Of a stretch of DNA of 64,000 bases, positions 46,165-58,100 are shown piece after piece (the first letter of the stretch is position 1; each line of letters begins with the position of its first letter). The translations under genes were made by a program, and so were the position numbers. This DNA is from Chiridota heheva (taxonomy: Eukaryota; Echinodermata; Holothuroidea; Apodida; Chiridotidae): positions 501,001-565,000 of the forward strand of contig JAIGNY010003313.1 in NCBI GenBank assembly GCA_020152595.1, given 5' to 3'. The notes beneath the pieces are model-generated. The model did not search any database. It was not told the DNA's origin and saw only the letters and a list, made by a program, of their open reading frames with translations.

Positions 46165-47096
46165 TCTGTGCTACCTGAATTCCGTGCTGTTGCTGAATTC
46201 TGTGCTGTTGCTGAATTCCGTGCTGTTGCTGAATTCAGTGCTGTTGCTGAATTCAGTGCTGTTGCTGAATTCAGTACTGTTGCTGAATTCAGTACTGTTG
46301 CTGAATTCAGTACTGTTGCTGAATTCAGTACTGTTGCTGAATTCAGTACTGTTGCTGAATTCAGTACTGTTGCTGAATTCAGTACTGTTGCTGAATTCAG
46401 TACTGTTGCTGAATTCAGTGCTGCTGCTGAATTCAGTACTGCTGTTGAATTCAGTACTGTTGCTGAATTCAGTACTGTTGCTGAATTCAGTACTGTTGCT
46501 GAATTCAGTACTGTTGCTGAATTCAGTACTGTTGCTGAATTCAGTACTGTTGCTGAATTCAGTACTGTTGCTGAATTCAGTACTGTTGCTGAATTCAGTA
46601 CTGTTGCTGAATTCAGTACTGTTGCTGAATTCAGTACTGTTGCTGAATTCAGTACTGTTGCTGAATTCAGTACTGTTGCTGAATTCAGTACTGTTGCTGA
46701 ATTCAGTACTGTTGCTGAATTCAGTACTGTTGCTGAATTCAGTACTGTTGCTGAATTCAGTACTGTTGCTGAATTCAGTACTGTTGCTGAATTCAGTACT
46801 GTTGCTGAATTCAGTACTGTTGCTGAATTCAGTACTGTTGCTGAATTCAGTACTGCTGTTGAATTCAGTACTGTTGCTGAATTCAGTACTGTTGCTGAAT
46901 TCAGTACTGTTGCTGAATTCAGTACTGTTGCTGAATTCAGTACTGTTGCTGAATTCAGTACTGTTGCTGAATTCAGCAACAGTACTGAATTCAGTACTGT
47001 TGCTGAATTCAGTACTGTTGCTGAATTCAGTACTGTTGCTGAATTCAGTACTGTTGCTGAATTCAGTACTGTTGCTGAATTCAGCAACAATAAGAA
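46165..47096. repeat. 18-bp palindromic minisatellite, ~51 copies
   Basis: The unit GAATTCAGTACTGTTGCT repeats with no change of period: GAATTC occurs at 46,177 and every 18 bp to 47,077. Each unit holds two overlapping palindromes, CTGAATTCAG and CAGTACTG. Left-edge units vary most (CCGTGCTG, CTGTGCTG). One unit near 46,975-46,986 is inverted (CAGCAACAGTACTG), as is the last. Because 18 is a multiple of three, frames on both strands stay open for over 300 codons; I see no start, splice or composition evidence that any is a gene. Confidence 0.98.
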
Positions 47097-47100
47097 ATAA

Positions 47101-48240
47101 ATAGATCAGGTACTGGGTGTAGGTTGTGGTGACATGGGCAACAAACATGTTACCTCCATGCAGCTCACTTTGGAATGGCCCAGAATCTGATACTTTTTTT
47201 GTTGGGGGGGAGGGGGGGGGGGAATACTTTTTTTGGGAGAGGGATATTTGATGGAGGGGGATTTTTAGAGGGGATTTTGGGGAGGGGAATTTTGGGGGTA
47301 TTAATTTTCAAACATTTTAGAGGATGTATGTGTATATTAATTAATTTAAATGACGATAGTCTCTTTTACACTTTCTGAAATCACAGCTACTGTAGGTAAG
47401 ATTTTGCAAAAGAGCTTTCATGGTGAAATGATGTGATATTGGTTGATGATTGCATATAGTTACTCTAATAGGTACATGCAATTTTTATGACAATATATTT
47501 TTCTAAAATGTTTAACCTTAGTTGAAACAAGAAAGAGGTGTAGGTATTTAAGTGTGCATGTTTTTATATGTGTATAATACAGTGATTTGCATGATACAGA
47601 AAATGTATAATCTTTTTTTTTATGTCCAAAAAAGGAATAGAGGATATTGTAGAAATACCCTGAAATGATTGTACATTGGCGGTTCCCTTACACAATGGTA
47701 GATTAGTGGAAATTGATGCAGTGGTTTTTGTATTCTTTATCTCTGAATTTGTATCTCTTGTGCATGCTGGGATGGCACTGTGGTTCTAGATGACTGCCAT
47801 TCTGGTATTATGTGGGTTCCTCTTTTGTACGTTATGATGCAATTATTTATACTCAGGGTGTGGAGTAAATTTTCTGACAATATGCATGTTAGTTCGTGTT
47901 CTTGGTACCAAGGTTCTGCACTTGCTGTTTTTCTTTGTTTAACATTGTAGTATAATATAGGTCACATATGAAGGCTTTTCAATCACACCCGATCACAATT
48001 TTGTAACTGTATCTGGTAAAAAGTAATTTACATAGCAATGGATGTTGACAATGAATGTTAATTAATCTACTGTATGTTTGGAAATTTCTCTGATAGTGAG
48101 TAAAGATAGGTACATGACATAAACCATCAAAATACTAACCTTGACCTGTGAGTGATTATATATAATGGGCCTTTAGTGCAGATAATAAAATATTTGTACC
48201 TAGGAGACTTCAGGAGGACATACTAACATACTACCTACTG
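47101..48240. other. Spacer, nothing recognised
   Basis: It includes a G-rich run at 47,204-47,300 (GGGGATTTT and GGGAGGGGAATTTT-like steps) and otherwise AT-rich sequence. No gene could be supported. Confidence 0.3.
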
Positions 48241-48244
48241 TGGT

Positions 48245-48485
48245 GTTATCATACATGTGTACAGACCACGAGGCCCTGTGTTCAAGCCTGGGTAGACACG
48301 CCAGTGCACCACAACTGGTTATCAAAGGCCGTGGACATTGACTTGGTTGTCGAAGTTATGTCTGTCCGTACGTCGTACCTGTGTTCTTGTCTGGGTCGTA
48401 TTAAGCGTTTTGTCATAGCAATGCTACTATCATAACCGAATACGCAGGCGACGACCCCGTCATTGTAAATGTGTGTTCATTTGTC
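48245..48485 (+). repeat. Dispersed repeat D, plus copy (CGTACGTCGTACCTGTGTTC)
   Basis: GTGGACATTGACTTGGTTGTCGA, GTCCGTACGTCGTACCTGTG, TTAAGCGTTTTGTCATAGCA and ACGCAGGCGACGACCCCGTCATTGTAA are found inverted at 54,975-55,137. The left part has a possible B-box (CTGTGTTCAAGCCTG), so a SINE is possible. Confidence 0.8.
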
Positions 48486-49279
48486 ATTAAGGACATAAGC
48501 TTCATTGACTGTCTCTCACAAAAACAATCTAAAATGTTGTTGGGATTAATTAAAAGTTCTGTACATCGTTAACACTTCCAGACTTTCATGGAATAAAGTT
48601 ATTCTGATGAGACATCCTTGTTTAAATCTTTCGAGACCACTTTACTGTGCATAATGCCATAATATTACTATCCTACAGTATGTGTAAAGGTCTATGGACA
48701 TTATTACCATATTAATGTAGCTAAATTGTTTAAACACAATGAAACTGGATATTTTACAGCTTTTTGAATTATGACCTAAACATTCCAAGTTATTTCAGAA
48801 AGGGAAAACATTTATGTAAATCTGTAATTAGGTCAATCCATTGGGTTACTTTTTATAGTCTGTCACGTCACGTACATGCTACAGAGCTATTTAATCCTAA
48901 TGAATATCCAGTATCTAGCTGATAGTGATAGTTTTAATAACCTAACTCCAGGAAGTAGTTTTTAAGGAAACACTACATGCAAACTTATTCTTCCCTGTCA
49001 TACATAGCAAATTTTGATAAGCCAAAACATTCAAATTCCTATAAATTTTTCTCAAAAAAACTGTTTTTAGCATATATCAAATATTTTGTAGTAAATGTTT
49101 TATTTGTGTTCATAAGTCCTTTGGAAAAGTGTTGAAATAATAAGGTTTCCCGGGTCCAATCAATGTCTATTTCTTGAGGACCTGATGCAGGTCAGCCAAG
49201 GTTCAGATGGAGGTAAAGATTTTTCAGATGTGCATTATGACATTAAGTGTTACATTTTCTCTGAAGCTAGAAAATGCAT
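48486..49279. other. Spacer, nothing recognised
   Basis: AT-rich. No element or gene was recognised. Confidence 0.3.
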
Positions 49280-49610
49280 TGTTTTATTTTCCTTTCAATG
49301 AATAAATTTCTTCAATTTTCAGTAAATTTCCTTCATTTTGGGGCAAATTTCCTTCATTTTGGAGCAATTTTTCTTTGATTTCCAGTAAGTTTTCCTCAGT
49401 TTTGGGCAAATTTCCTTCACTGTTTGGGATTCAATTTTTGAAAATTTCTTTAATTCTCGTGCCATTTTCTTTAATTTTCAGAAAAATTCCTTTATTTTGG
49501 CAGCAATTTTTATCAATGGGAAAATGGGAAATGTTGCTAAATTTTACCAAAGTTGCAATGATTTTACCAAATTTTCCTTCAATTTCGTGTCAATAAGTCC
49601 CAATCGAAAG
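49280..49610. repeat. Degenerate ~20-bp repeat, T-rich sense
   Basis: Imperfect copies of TTTCCTTCATTTTGGGGCAAA and TTTCTTTAATTTTCAGNAA. The consensus is the inverse of the A-rich array at 39,840-40,295. Confidence 0.8.
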
Positions 49611-49974
49611 AAAATTTTTCAGGCACTACCTTTTTCTCTACTTCCCACATATAAGACTCTGCGACACCCTTGTCCCAATATATTCCATTACAGTCAAATC
49701 CCCAAACTAGGGTTAATGAGGCATTTGACTTCATTCTCTTTAAGACAAGCCCTGCCCACTGATCATTTTTGACGAATTGTAATTTCATTTTGGAATAGGT
49801 ACCCCAACTTCAGCAGGGCCGTAAAATAAAATCCGTTCTGAGCAGGGTTGTTTTTGAAGAAGGCGTGTGTTTGATATTGTGTTAATCTTGGAAAAATAAC
49901 AACTTTAGATATTTTTTTAGTCTGTTTGTTGGGTAATTTTGCCCCCAAAGAGAGTAAATTGATTTCTAGAAATT

Positions 49975-50860
49975 GAGAAAATAGGTTAAAACTTGCTGTG
50001 CCTCTGACTGGTTTGGCAGATTTGGAAATTTAAGTGAAGTTTATAGAAAGTTTTTAAGATGCCTCACATTTTGACATCAAAAACAGTTTGTTGCGCAACA
50101 TTCAGGGGGTTTAAAAGCAGATCCAAAAGTGTGCATTTATCCAATTTTTAAAAATGTTTTTTCATTGTTTCTGAGGAGTCTAGTGTGGGCCTATAGTCTT
50201 ACTTCACATGAGTGGATGTCTATCATACTATATATGGTAATTTCTAGCTGAAAAGATTTAATTCTGGGAAAGTTTAACAGTAACATTAGAGCCTAACGTT
50301 GACCCAATACAGTTTTATTTTTTAATTTGGAGTTTAAACTGCATCGTTTAGCAGTAGACCGTTGTTTTCATGCCATCCATGACTCCGAATAAGATTTTAA
50401 TTTTTGATTGATTATTTTTGAGTCTAGACCTGATTCCGTAATCTATTTACCAGAATGTCACTCTCATATTTTTCAATTAATTTACATAATAAATTCATCC
50501 AGATCATGGATCATAAATTTTACTTGAAATCCTGAGTTCATCATGGTCATATAGCCTATCCTTTTCACTGAGTGTAGGATAGGCACATATGTAAGCCTAG
50601 CTAAGCTTGCAATTAGCTTGTCCATTATTTGCATATCAATCTGGATGGTGTTGTTGTCAGGGGATATGTATACACCAATAGCAGTAGCGCATTTGTTGTA
50701 ATTACACCGGCCTAGGAATAGGTCTACATTTGCTGTGTTCCTGACTGGTTTGCCAGGTTTTGCGATTTAATATTATACAAAAGATATGTACACGGAAATT
50801 CTACATTACAAAGTCAAAAATAAATTTGTTGTGAGAAAGATTATCCACAACGCATGCAAC
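49975..50860. repeat. Diverged direct duplication
   Basis: GCTGTGCCTCTGACTGGTTTGGCAGATTTGG near 49,994 and GCTGTGTTCCTGACTGGTTTGCCAGGTTTTG near 50,729 share following sequence (ACATCAAAAACAGTTTGTTG / CAAAAATAAATTTGTTGTG). The two arms are about 735 bp apart. Confidence 0.55.
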
Positions 50861-52999
50861 AAATTCATGAGGTAAATTTGTTAGTTTTGTAACATTCATT
50901 TGTCTGTAAATTTCATCTATTTTTCGATCAGTGATAAGTTTAAAACACCAATGAAAATAATTATTGAACCTTTAACTAAAAGTTTTGCAAAAAGTGGTCA
51001 TCATTTACACATTCCTTGTCCATTTAATCATTGTCGGCAAATGGCGCATTTAAACTCATTATATATTTGTTATATGGTGTTTCTCTAAATCACGTAAAGT
51101 CCCCACAATGTGGAAGTAAGACACGAACACAGATCACAGTATCACCAAATATATTTCACCAGTATTTTAATTTCTCTCTCAGACTTCTCGCCGTCAAGCA
51201 GAGTTCACAACAATATTCATACAACTTAATTATGAATCAGATCAAACATTAACAGCCAGAGAACAGTAAGTCTTGACAGAACAAAGATCATGCTGGAACT
51301 GACTATTTTAGTCAAATTAGATATTGTGGGTAGTTTTTGACGTTACACACCCTTACTCTTACACCAATCAAAAGTTACTTTCACTCATCTCCATAAGCCA
51401 CAACTTACCAATACCAATCATAATCTTACACCTTCTCTCTCATCAGCACATAAGTAAAGTTGGCCACTTGCCTAAGTTGTCTGCAGATACCTTTCCCACT
51501 TACTGAGTACTACATTGAATAATTTTCTGAAATAGTGCATATTTATGATGTGACTAATGACCAGTTGATATGCACCATTTAGTCAGAAATATAATTGTGT
51601 ACAATAAGAAGCTCATCTGATGATGAGTAGCCTTAAAGAATTAAAGCCATCTAGAGTGTGTCATGAAGTAACTATTTAAGTTATGTTATAGAGGCACAAT
51701 ACATCACAAAATTCATAAATCTGAGTGGGCATGAATACGTACAGAAGAAAAGGAAACACTTTATAGAGTTTTGGAATTGACTGATTAATTATGACAAAAC
51801 TGAAACATGTTATCACATCATTCCTGGTTTGGTTTGGCTTGGCCTCCCCTGACATTTCATCCTGGCACCGCCCCTGCTTTAAAGTCCCTTGTAACACCAC
51901 CCTCAAACATGCCTTCCCCATGGGGCATGTTGTAAAGCTTTCCCTAAGTTCCTCTTGTCCATGTATAGAGAGCATGGTAATAGCTTTTCGTACCGTGACG
52001 AGTATGCTAATACAATAAGGGATCTACTTTTACAGTTCCTTTACAGAGAAAGCTTAGAGTCAAAAAGGAGAGTTCAATAGAAGTAACTTTAATCCCCTTT
52101 TCCTTAACTTAATCCCTTTATCCTTAACTTTAATCCCCTAACCCTTAACTTGAATCCCCTGATACCCCTGTGGCCATCTTGCCTTAGCTGAAAAGCAGGA
52201 TTTCATAAAGGAGTAATATTGATTTGGTGGTAGAAGAGTAGTAGGGATTGAAAAACTATTGCAGTCAGTAAGAAGGAAGGACAGGGAGATGGTTATGTAA
52301 GAGATGGAGAAATGTTGTGAGATAACTTGAAATAGATTTTGAGAAGAAATTATAACATTGTCCTGCATGCTTACTGGAGAACTTTATGTTTACAGACTTT
52401 ATCACATTCACAGAGATACTTGTAGGGCTGAAGCAGATTTTGCAGATTTTCAATATGTATAATTATTCTAGAAAGTGAAACATGGCAACCATTTAGAAGA
52501 GGTGTTTCTCATTTAAATTTTTGATAGATTGTTATGTTCGTATTTTGCATTGACCTAAAATAAAATGTAAATATAAGGTATTTCAACTAAGCAGCTCACT
52601 GAGAGGTGTTCTCCAACCTTAAATGAATAATCAGTTCCTTTTATACTATTGCACCCCTAAGTGTACTCTCTCTCTGCACCATTTGGTCCTCGCAAGTTAC
52701 TGTGGTTGGGGGAAATGTAAAGTATCTTGCACAATATGACCATTGCATACATGTGCCTCTCATCAATCAGTGAGATTACTAAAGATACATTATTTCCTCC
52801 CAAAAGCATTTTTTCATCATAATTATTTGAATACACTTGATACTGTATGCTCTATTGTGCAGTAAAAGCTCAAATTTAACAGTCTGTGACAGAATTGTTG
52901 GAACATTTTTACCTGCTTCCTTCATGGTCTCTATGTTGTCCACTGACAATTTATTTTTCAACATCGCTAAAGGATTAGGAGGTAAGTGTGTGTTTTATA
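50861..52999. other. 5' flank of the transporter gene, mostly unassigned
   Basis: It holds a short TTAATCCCCTTTTCCTTAAC triplication at 52,088-52,160 and AT-rich sequence. A 5' untranslated exon and promoter of the transporter should lie here or further left, but none could be identified by eye. Confidence 0.35.
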
Positions 53000-53326
53000 T
53001 GCACTTGTCAATTGTGTGACTCACCCCTACACTCTTAGACAAAGTGAGTCATTGCACCAAAGTGGGTAGAAAAAGCATGTACATTGACACACCCCTCAGT
53101 CACTTAGGTGACTGACATTTTTTGTGAAATGACTTTACCCCACACATCAATTACCTCTGTACAAAGTCAATGGGTCTGAAGTAAATTGACCCACCCCAGA
53201 GTCACTCTGGTGACTGACAATTTGGTACAATGATGCACATGTGAGTCACTATTTGATATGTCAATGACTCATCTTTGACTGACATTGCAGGGGTAGTAAG
53301 GGTGAGTCATACAACTGACAAGTGCA
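53000..53326. mobile_element. ~326-bp MITE rich in AP-1 motifs
   Basis: The left end TGCACTTGTCAATTGTGTGACTCACCC is inverted at the right (GGGTGAGTCATACAACTGACAAGTGCA), giving arms of about 30 bp. Inside are two hairpins (AGTCACTTAGGTGACT; AGTCACTCTGGTGACT). TGA(C/G)TCA occurs exactly at 53,017, 53,045, 53,242, 53,265 and 53,303. No reading frame. It lies 0.5 kb upstream of the transporter's coding exon. Confidence 0.85.
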
Positions 53327-53852
53327 AATTAGCCACTTTGATATGGTAGGATTTGTATTAAAGAATTAAGACTGTAACTTGCATTAGACTATGCCTCTCC
53401 CTCTGCCAACTTTAGCCACGTCCCTACCAGGATTAAGTCAGGCTTGTTTTCTTAATTTGTAATGTTAGTTGAAAGATAATTGATCTAAGTTAGTAGTATA
53501 GAAATCAAAAGTCTAATATTAGATTTTGTGGAGTGCCAGATGAGAACCAGAAAGCAAGGTTGGAAAAGTTTACAAAGTTTGTTTGTGGGAAATTGACATT
53601 TTCAATCAATTTATTGTGATCTAAGAGGCTCATTACAAAAAGTAAAACATGTTCTTTCTAGTAAATCACAATTATTTAGGGCTTCTTATTTCACAAAAAA
53701 AAAAAAAACAAAAAGCTGGTCTCATTTCTGGTCAGGATTCTTGCAAAAGGCATAAGTCATACTGTTTACAACAGAGAAGAAAATTGCCCAATTTTTTATG
53801 TTCTGTAAGTTCCCTGTCAAAAGTGTAATACAGTGTTGTATTTATGTTGCAG

Positions 53853-54007
53853 ACCCCCTTCACAATGTCAGATCACAATGACAAGCAGGAAGACGAGGTG
53901 GAGGCTGATTCTGATTCCGATGCTCAATACACAATGTCTGATGAACTAGCCGTACTATTGAGACCATCTCCTGAAAACAGCACCACATCCGTAAAACCGG
54001 TTGACAG
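53853..54007 (+). CDS. Equilibrative nucleoside transporter-like (SLC29), first coding exon
   Basis: The acceptor TTTATGTTGCAG opens an exon with 12 nt of leader and ATG at 53,865. Translation reads MSDHNDKQEDEVEADSDSDA, then QYTMSDELAVLLRPSPENS, then TTSVKPVD and AG of a split Arg codon at donor CAG|GTAACA. This is an acidic, Ser-rich cytosolic N-terminus, followed after the intron by (D)RFYFVFIAFLLFGMCS. ENT proteins have a variable cytosolic N-terminus ending 'P-x-D-R' directly before helix 1, matching VKPVD|R. They carry nucleosides across the plasma or lysosomal membrane by facilitated diffusion. ELAVLLRP has the form of an acidic dileucine signal ((D/E)-x-x-x-L-L), which in ENT3-type members directs the protein to lysosomes; the sub-type here is not decided. 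The start is the first ATG in the exon. Confidence 0.65.
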
Positions 54008-54194
54008 GTAACAGATTAATTATGATTATAATTTTCATTTCTTGTATTTTCAGACAAATTTGATTGAGAAAACGAGACCTTAATGCCTAATTTGATTTGT
54101 TTATAGAAAACTATGTCACAAGTGAGGCACAAAAATCTAATAAAATTGTCTCACTTTCTGACATTGACACTCAACCTGTGACACATACACTTAC

Positions 54195-54690
54195 AGTATG
54201 ATGAAAAGATTAATTTGTATAAAGATAGTGAAAAACAGCTTGTCTGAAATCACTATACAGTACATCTGTACAAGACATTCAGCATAGCAGTACAAGACAT
54301 TCAGCATAGCAGTGCAAGACATTCAGCATAGCAGTACAAGACATTCAGCATAGCAGTGCAAGACATTCAGCATAGCAGTACAAGACATTCAGCATAGTAG
54401 TGCTCAGGTGAAAAAGAGGAAATGTATTGTTGAATCCCCATAATGTGAAACAATAGCATATCAAAAGCTCATCAGTACTGTAGATTGATGTATGATGAAC
54501 ACAAAGATGTATTTGAATCAAGATGTTGAAAAACAGCTTGCCTAAAATCACTATGTTGAAGGCTTATCCGAAGGTGATATTCGGGGGAAAAGCGGAAATT
54601 CATCATTGAATCCCCACAATGTCCTCGTTTGGTAAAACAATAGTGCAATTGAAAGCTAATCATCCACTAATTGATTGTTTGTTATGATCT
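54195..54690. repeat. ~300-bp tandem duplication enclosing a minisatellite
   Basis: GTGAAAAACAGCTTGTCTGAAATCACTAT (54,227) recurs as TTGAAAAACAGCTTGCCTAAAATCACTAT (54,530). ATTGTTGAATCCCCATAATG recurs as ATCATTGAATCCCCACAATG. The first unit contains the 22-bp minisatellite. Confidence 0.8.
54269..54400. repeat. 22-bp minisatellite, 6 copies
   Basis: Six copies of T(A/G)CAAGACATTCAGCATAG plus CAG. The A/G choice runs A, A, G, A, G, A, suggesting later growth by 44-bp steps. Confidence 0.96.
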
Positions 54691-54733
54691 TATCAATACA
54701 AACGTGAACTTGGCAGTGACCATAGGGTCAACA

Positions 54734-54869
54734 GGTCAAGGTAATTGGATGGTCAAGGTAATTGGATGGTCAAGGTAAATGGAAGGTCAAGGTAATTGAA
54801 TGGTCAAGGTAATTGGATGGTCAAGGTAATTGGATGGTCAAGGTAATTGGATGGTCAAGGTAATTGGAT
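54734..54869. repeat. 17-bp minisatellite, 8 copies
   Basis: GGTCAAGGTAATTGGAT is repeated eight times with three point changes. It lies in the transporter's first coding intron. Confidence 0.97.
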
Positions 54870-54974
54870 GTAAAACTAAGCATAAAAAAAGGCAAAATCT
54901 GAAATAACAAAATGGTGATGCATGTTCATTGTACTGGTAGTATTCATTCCATTATACTTTGAAAGTACTGTACG

Positions 54975-55137
54975 ACGACGAGTGAACACACAATTACAAT
55001 GACGGGGTCGTCACCTGCGTATCCGGTTATGATAGCAACAATGTTATCACGAAACGCTTAACACGACATGGATGAGAACACAGGTACGACGTACGGACAG
55101 ACATAACATCGACAACCAAGTCAATGTCCACGGCATT
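54975..55137 (-). repeat. Dispersed repeat D, inverse copy
   Basis: AATTACAATGACGGGGTCGTC, CTGCGTATCCGGTTATGATAG, ACAGGTACGACGTACGGAC and CGACAACCAAGTCAATGTCCAC are the inverse of 48,328-48,482, with scattered differences. Confidence 0.85.
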
Positions 55138-58100
55138 TTGGGTTTCTGTGCCAAATGATGGATTTTGCATATACTTCGATGAAGTTTGTTAGATTGTATA
55201 AGTAAACAAGTGTCTTCTGAAAAGGGCAAGCTAAGACATATCCTCTGTTTTGTAGTCCCAGCAAATACTCAGCACTATATCTGATAATATTGATAGTAGG
55301 CACAGGAGTTAAGTACATCACAATAGCTGTAATCTGGTAATTGAGGATTAGTAAGTACTTTCAGTGAACGAGAAGAGACAAATTTCTGGACCTAAGATTA
55401 TGAGATGGATTATACATGAAAATTAAATCAGCAATGTAAGTAGGACAACAATTATTTAGGGATTTATAAACAAGTAACATAAGTTTAAAAATAATTCTAT
55501 GAGAGACAGGAAGCCAATGGAGATCTTTAAGTACCGGGGTGAAGGTACATGATTTTTTTTTTTAAAGTCAAAATGCGGGCAGCAGTATTCTGTATTTTTT
55601 GAAGAGGAAGTAAAGTTTTCTTGGGGAGACCATATAATAGTGCATTTGTATTGTCTAAACGTGAGGTGACCAAAGTGTGTATCAACTGTTCGATTGCACT
55701 GAAATCCAGGTATTTACGAATACGACTTATGATGTCAAATTAATAGGTCGATAGTTATGTGCATAGTTACGTGCATCCCATCAATCATTAGCTCTTTGTG
55801 CTCTTTGAATTTGATGACCTATAAGCAGAGTCATAGCTGCTATTATCATTACAAGTATATTCAGTGACATTTTCTACTATATATTTGCTAAGATTGTAAT
55901 TGACCCCATATCATGTAATACTTTTTTTGCGATTCAAACTGAATTGAATTTTTGATCTTTTGCATTTTTCCATTTGAAAGAAATGTCCACTTTTCACCAA
56001 TGGGGACACAAACCCTAGTAGACCCCTTAAGTGGCTACTGACCCACTTAGGGGATGCGTCAAAAACCCGACTAATGGTAGACCAGTCGCGGACGGAGCCC
56101 GACCCAAAAATAGCACAGAGTTGCCTATTGAATCAATGTCAACACAAGAAACAAGCGTCCACGCATTCACTCTTACTTTGCATACACTGAATGCACTGAG
56201 CTTCTGTGTTTATCTTTGTATGAATGGGGATTAACTCCGCGAAAGTTCAACAAAAGATGAATCTCTTTTGTTTGCTCCTGGTTCCTTGGTTAAAATAGTG
56301 ATTTTTTGTTTTAATTTTTATTTCGGCTTCTTCTACTTGAAGCTACATATATGTTCATATAAAATTTTGCAAGTTCAATCTGACGTGTTCTCTTATAGTG
56401 TAGTCAGTATGCCTACATTAAAAGTGTTCCACAGGCTTTCATAAATCGCATGAAATATTATAAACATATATTATATTGTGATCATTGCTTGTTTTGTCCC
56501 TCTTCACTCTCGTAATAGTCTTATTATTTGTTTTAATGCCAGTCAATATCTACATGAATTTAATTACTCTTTTATTTCACAGAGCATATTAATAAATTTT
56601 CGAAATCATTTGTTGTTTTTCTACCAAGAGTAATTAGAAAACTAAATTAGTTTGTGTTGTGTCTTTTCTTTCCCTAAAGTTTATTACATTACTGCCAGAA
56701 AAAGACAAGAAAAAAAAGAGACTTATCTTCAACATAATTTCTTCCCAAAATAATAATAATATTAAAAAAATGTTTGTTCCTAATCTACATGTAATTCATT
56801 GGCCTAAGAAAAGAAACACAAGAGGTAGGGGAAAAAAAGCTCCCATTTTCACCATAAAGCTTACATCGAAATGTGTAAGCCGGCATATCCTTACCCATAT
56901 ATTAGGTGGGGAGAAGGGAGGAATTTTTCATATTTTAAATGTCCGTTTGGTCCCTCTTATTTGATTTATTTTCGCATGTACAGTAGGCCTACGTGTATGT
57001 CCAAAATACTGCTTTACGACAAAGGGTTCCTCGACAAGTATACCATGTACAAACTGAATTTTAATGTAATTTGCAATGCAGGAGCAAAGTCACAAAATCA
57101 CATTTTCTTACCAAAATTGGGTGGGAAAAACCATAAATACACTAAGATACAAACAATTCATCATAAAAATAAAAAAAAGTGGAGTTACACCACCCCGCCA
57201 CCCCCCCCCTTCCCCCCTTTTCTCTCCTCCCCTTGCATTTCCATGTTGAGGAAATTTATTAAGGAATATCCTTATCCAAAATTGATATTTATTGTAGGGC
57301 CTAACCCGTTTTTATACATCTTTTGGATATTACACCCTCCTTCCTCCCGCCATATTTTCTCATTTGGAGATTGGGGACATGGCCTCTTATCCAAAAATGG
57401 GGAGGCAAGAGGTAAATTTCCCCAAAATGTACTGGATTTTAAAATTCTGCTGAAATGGGGGGGGGAGGGACAGGGGGACAAAAGTGATGAGACCTGTCCC
57501 CGGGAATTACGACCCTGCACCCCCTGTTAATTGACTTTAAATCACCATCTCTTTTAAATGATAGTATTAAGCATTTCTGGGATACAGAAAAAAGGGGAGT
57601 TCACCACTCCCCCTCTTGCATTCCTGTGTTAAGAAAATTATTCAGGGATATCCACTTCTCGAAACTGACATTTACTAACCCCCTTTATACATCTTTAGAT
57701 ATTACCCCTTTGTTTATTGACTACACAACAAACATCTCTTTTACATGAAAATATTAGGCATTTCCCTGTGATAGTAATAGAAATTCCCCATGACATGCAA
57801 AGGCATAACAAAACCAATCCAGGCACTGCAATATTAGAAATGGTCCTAAATATTCATACGCTTCCATATAGGCATTGGGACCCGGGGCAATGATAACAAT
57901 GAACCTCTTTAGTCAACTCTGCTGAGGGTAAGTTATTATACTAAGGTGATGTCAATCAGCAGTGATTATTAAATCTTGTTTTGTTGATATACTCATAGAG
58001 AATAAGAATCATTTGATAATGAATACTTGCTTCTACCATTCAAATATGGGCAATTTCAACGGACTTACATGTTTAATGAGCAATGTTACCAGTAGGCATT

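Noticed and set aside
46134-47148. Four overlapping open frames of over 300 codons on both strands (EFSTVA, LNSVLL, LNSATV and STEFSN repeats)
   Set aside because: All are translations of one 18-bp satellite whose period is a multiple of three. No splice, start-context or codon evidence supports a protein.
56031-56234. 67-codon frame with MATDPLRGCVKNPTNG start
   Set aside because: Isolated in the transporter intron with no compatible splice sites, and the frame does not fit the transporter's phase.
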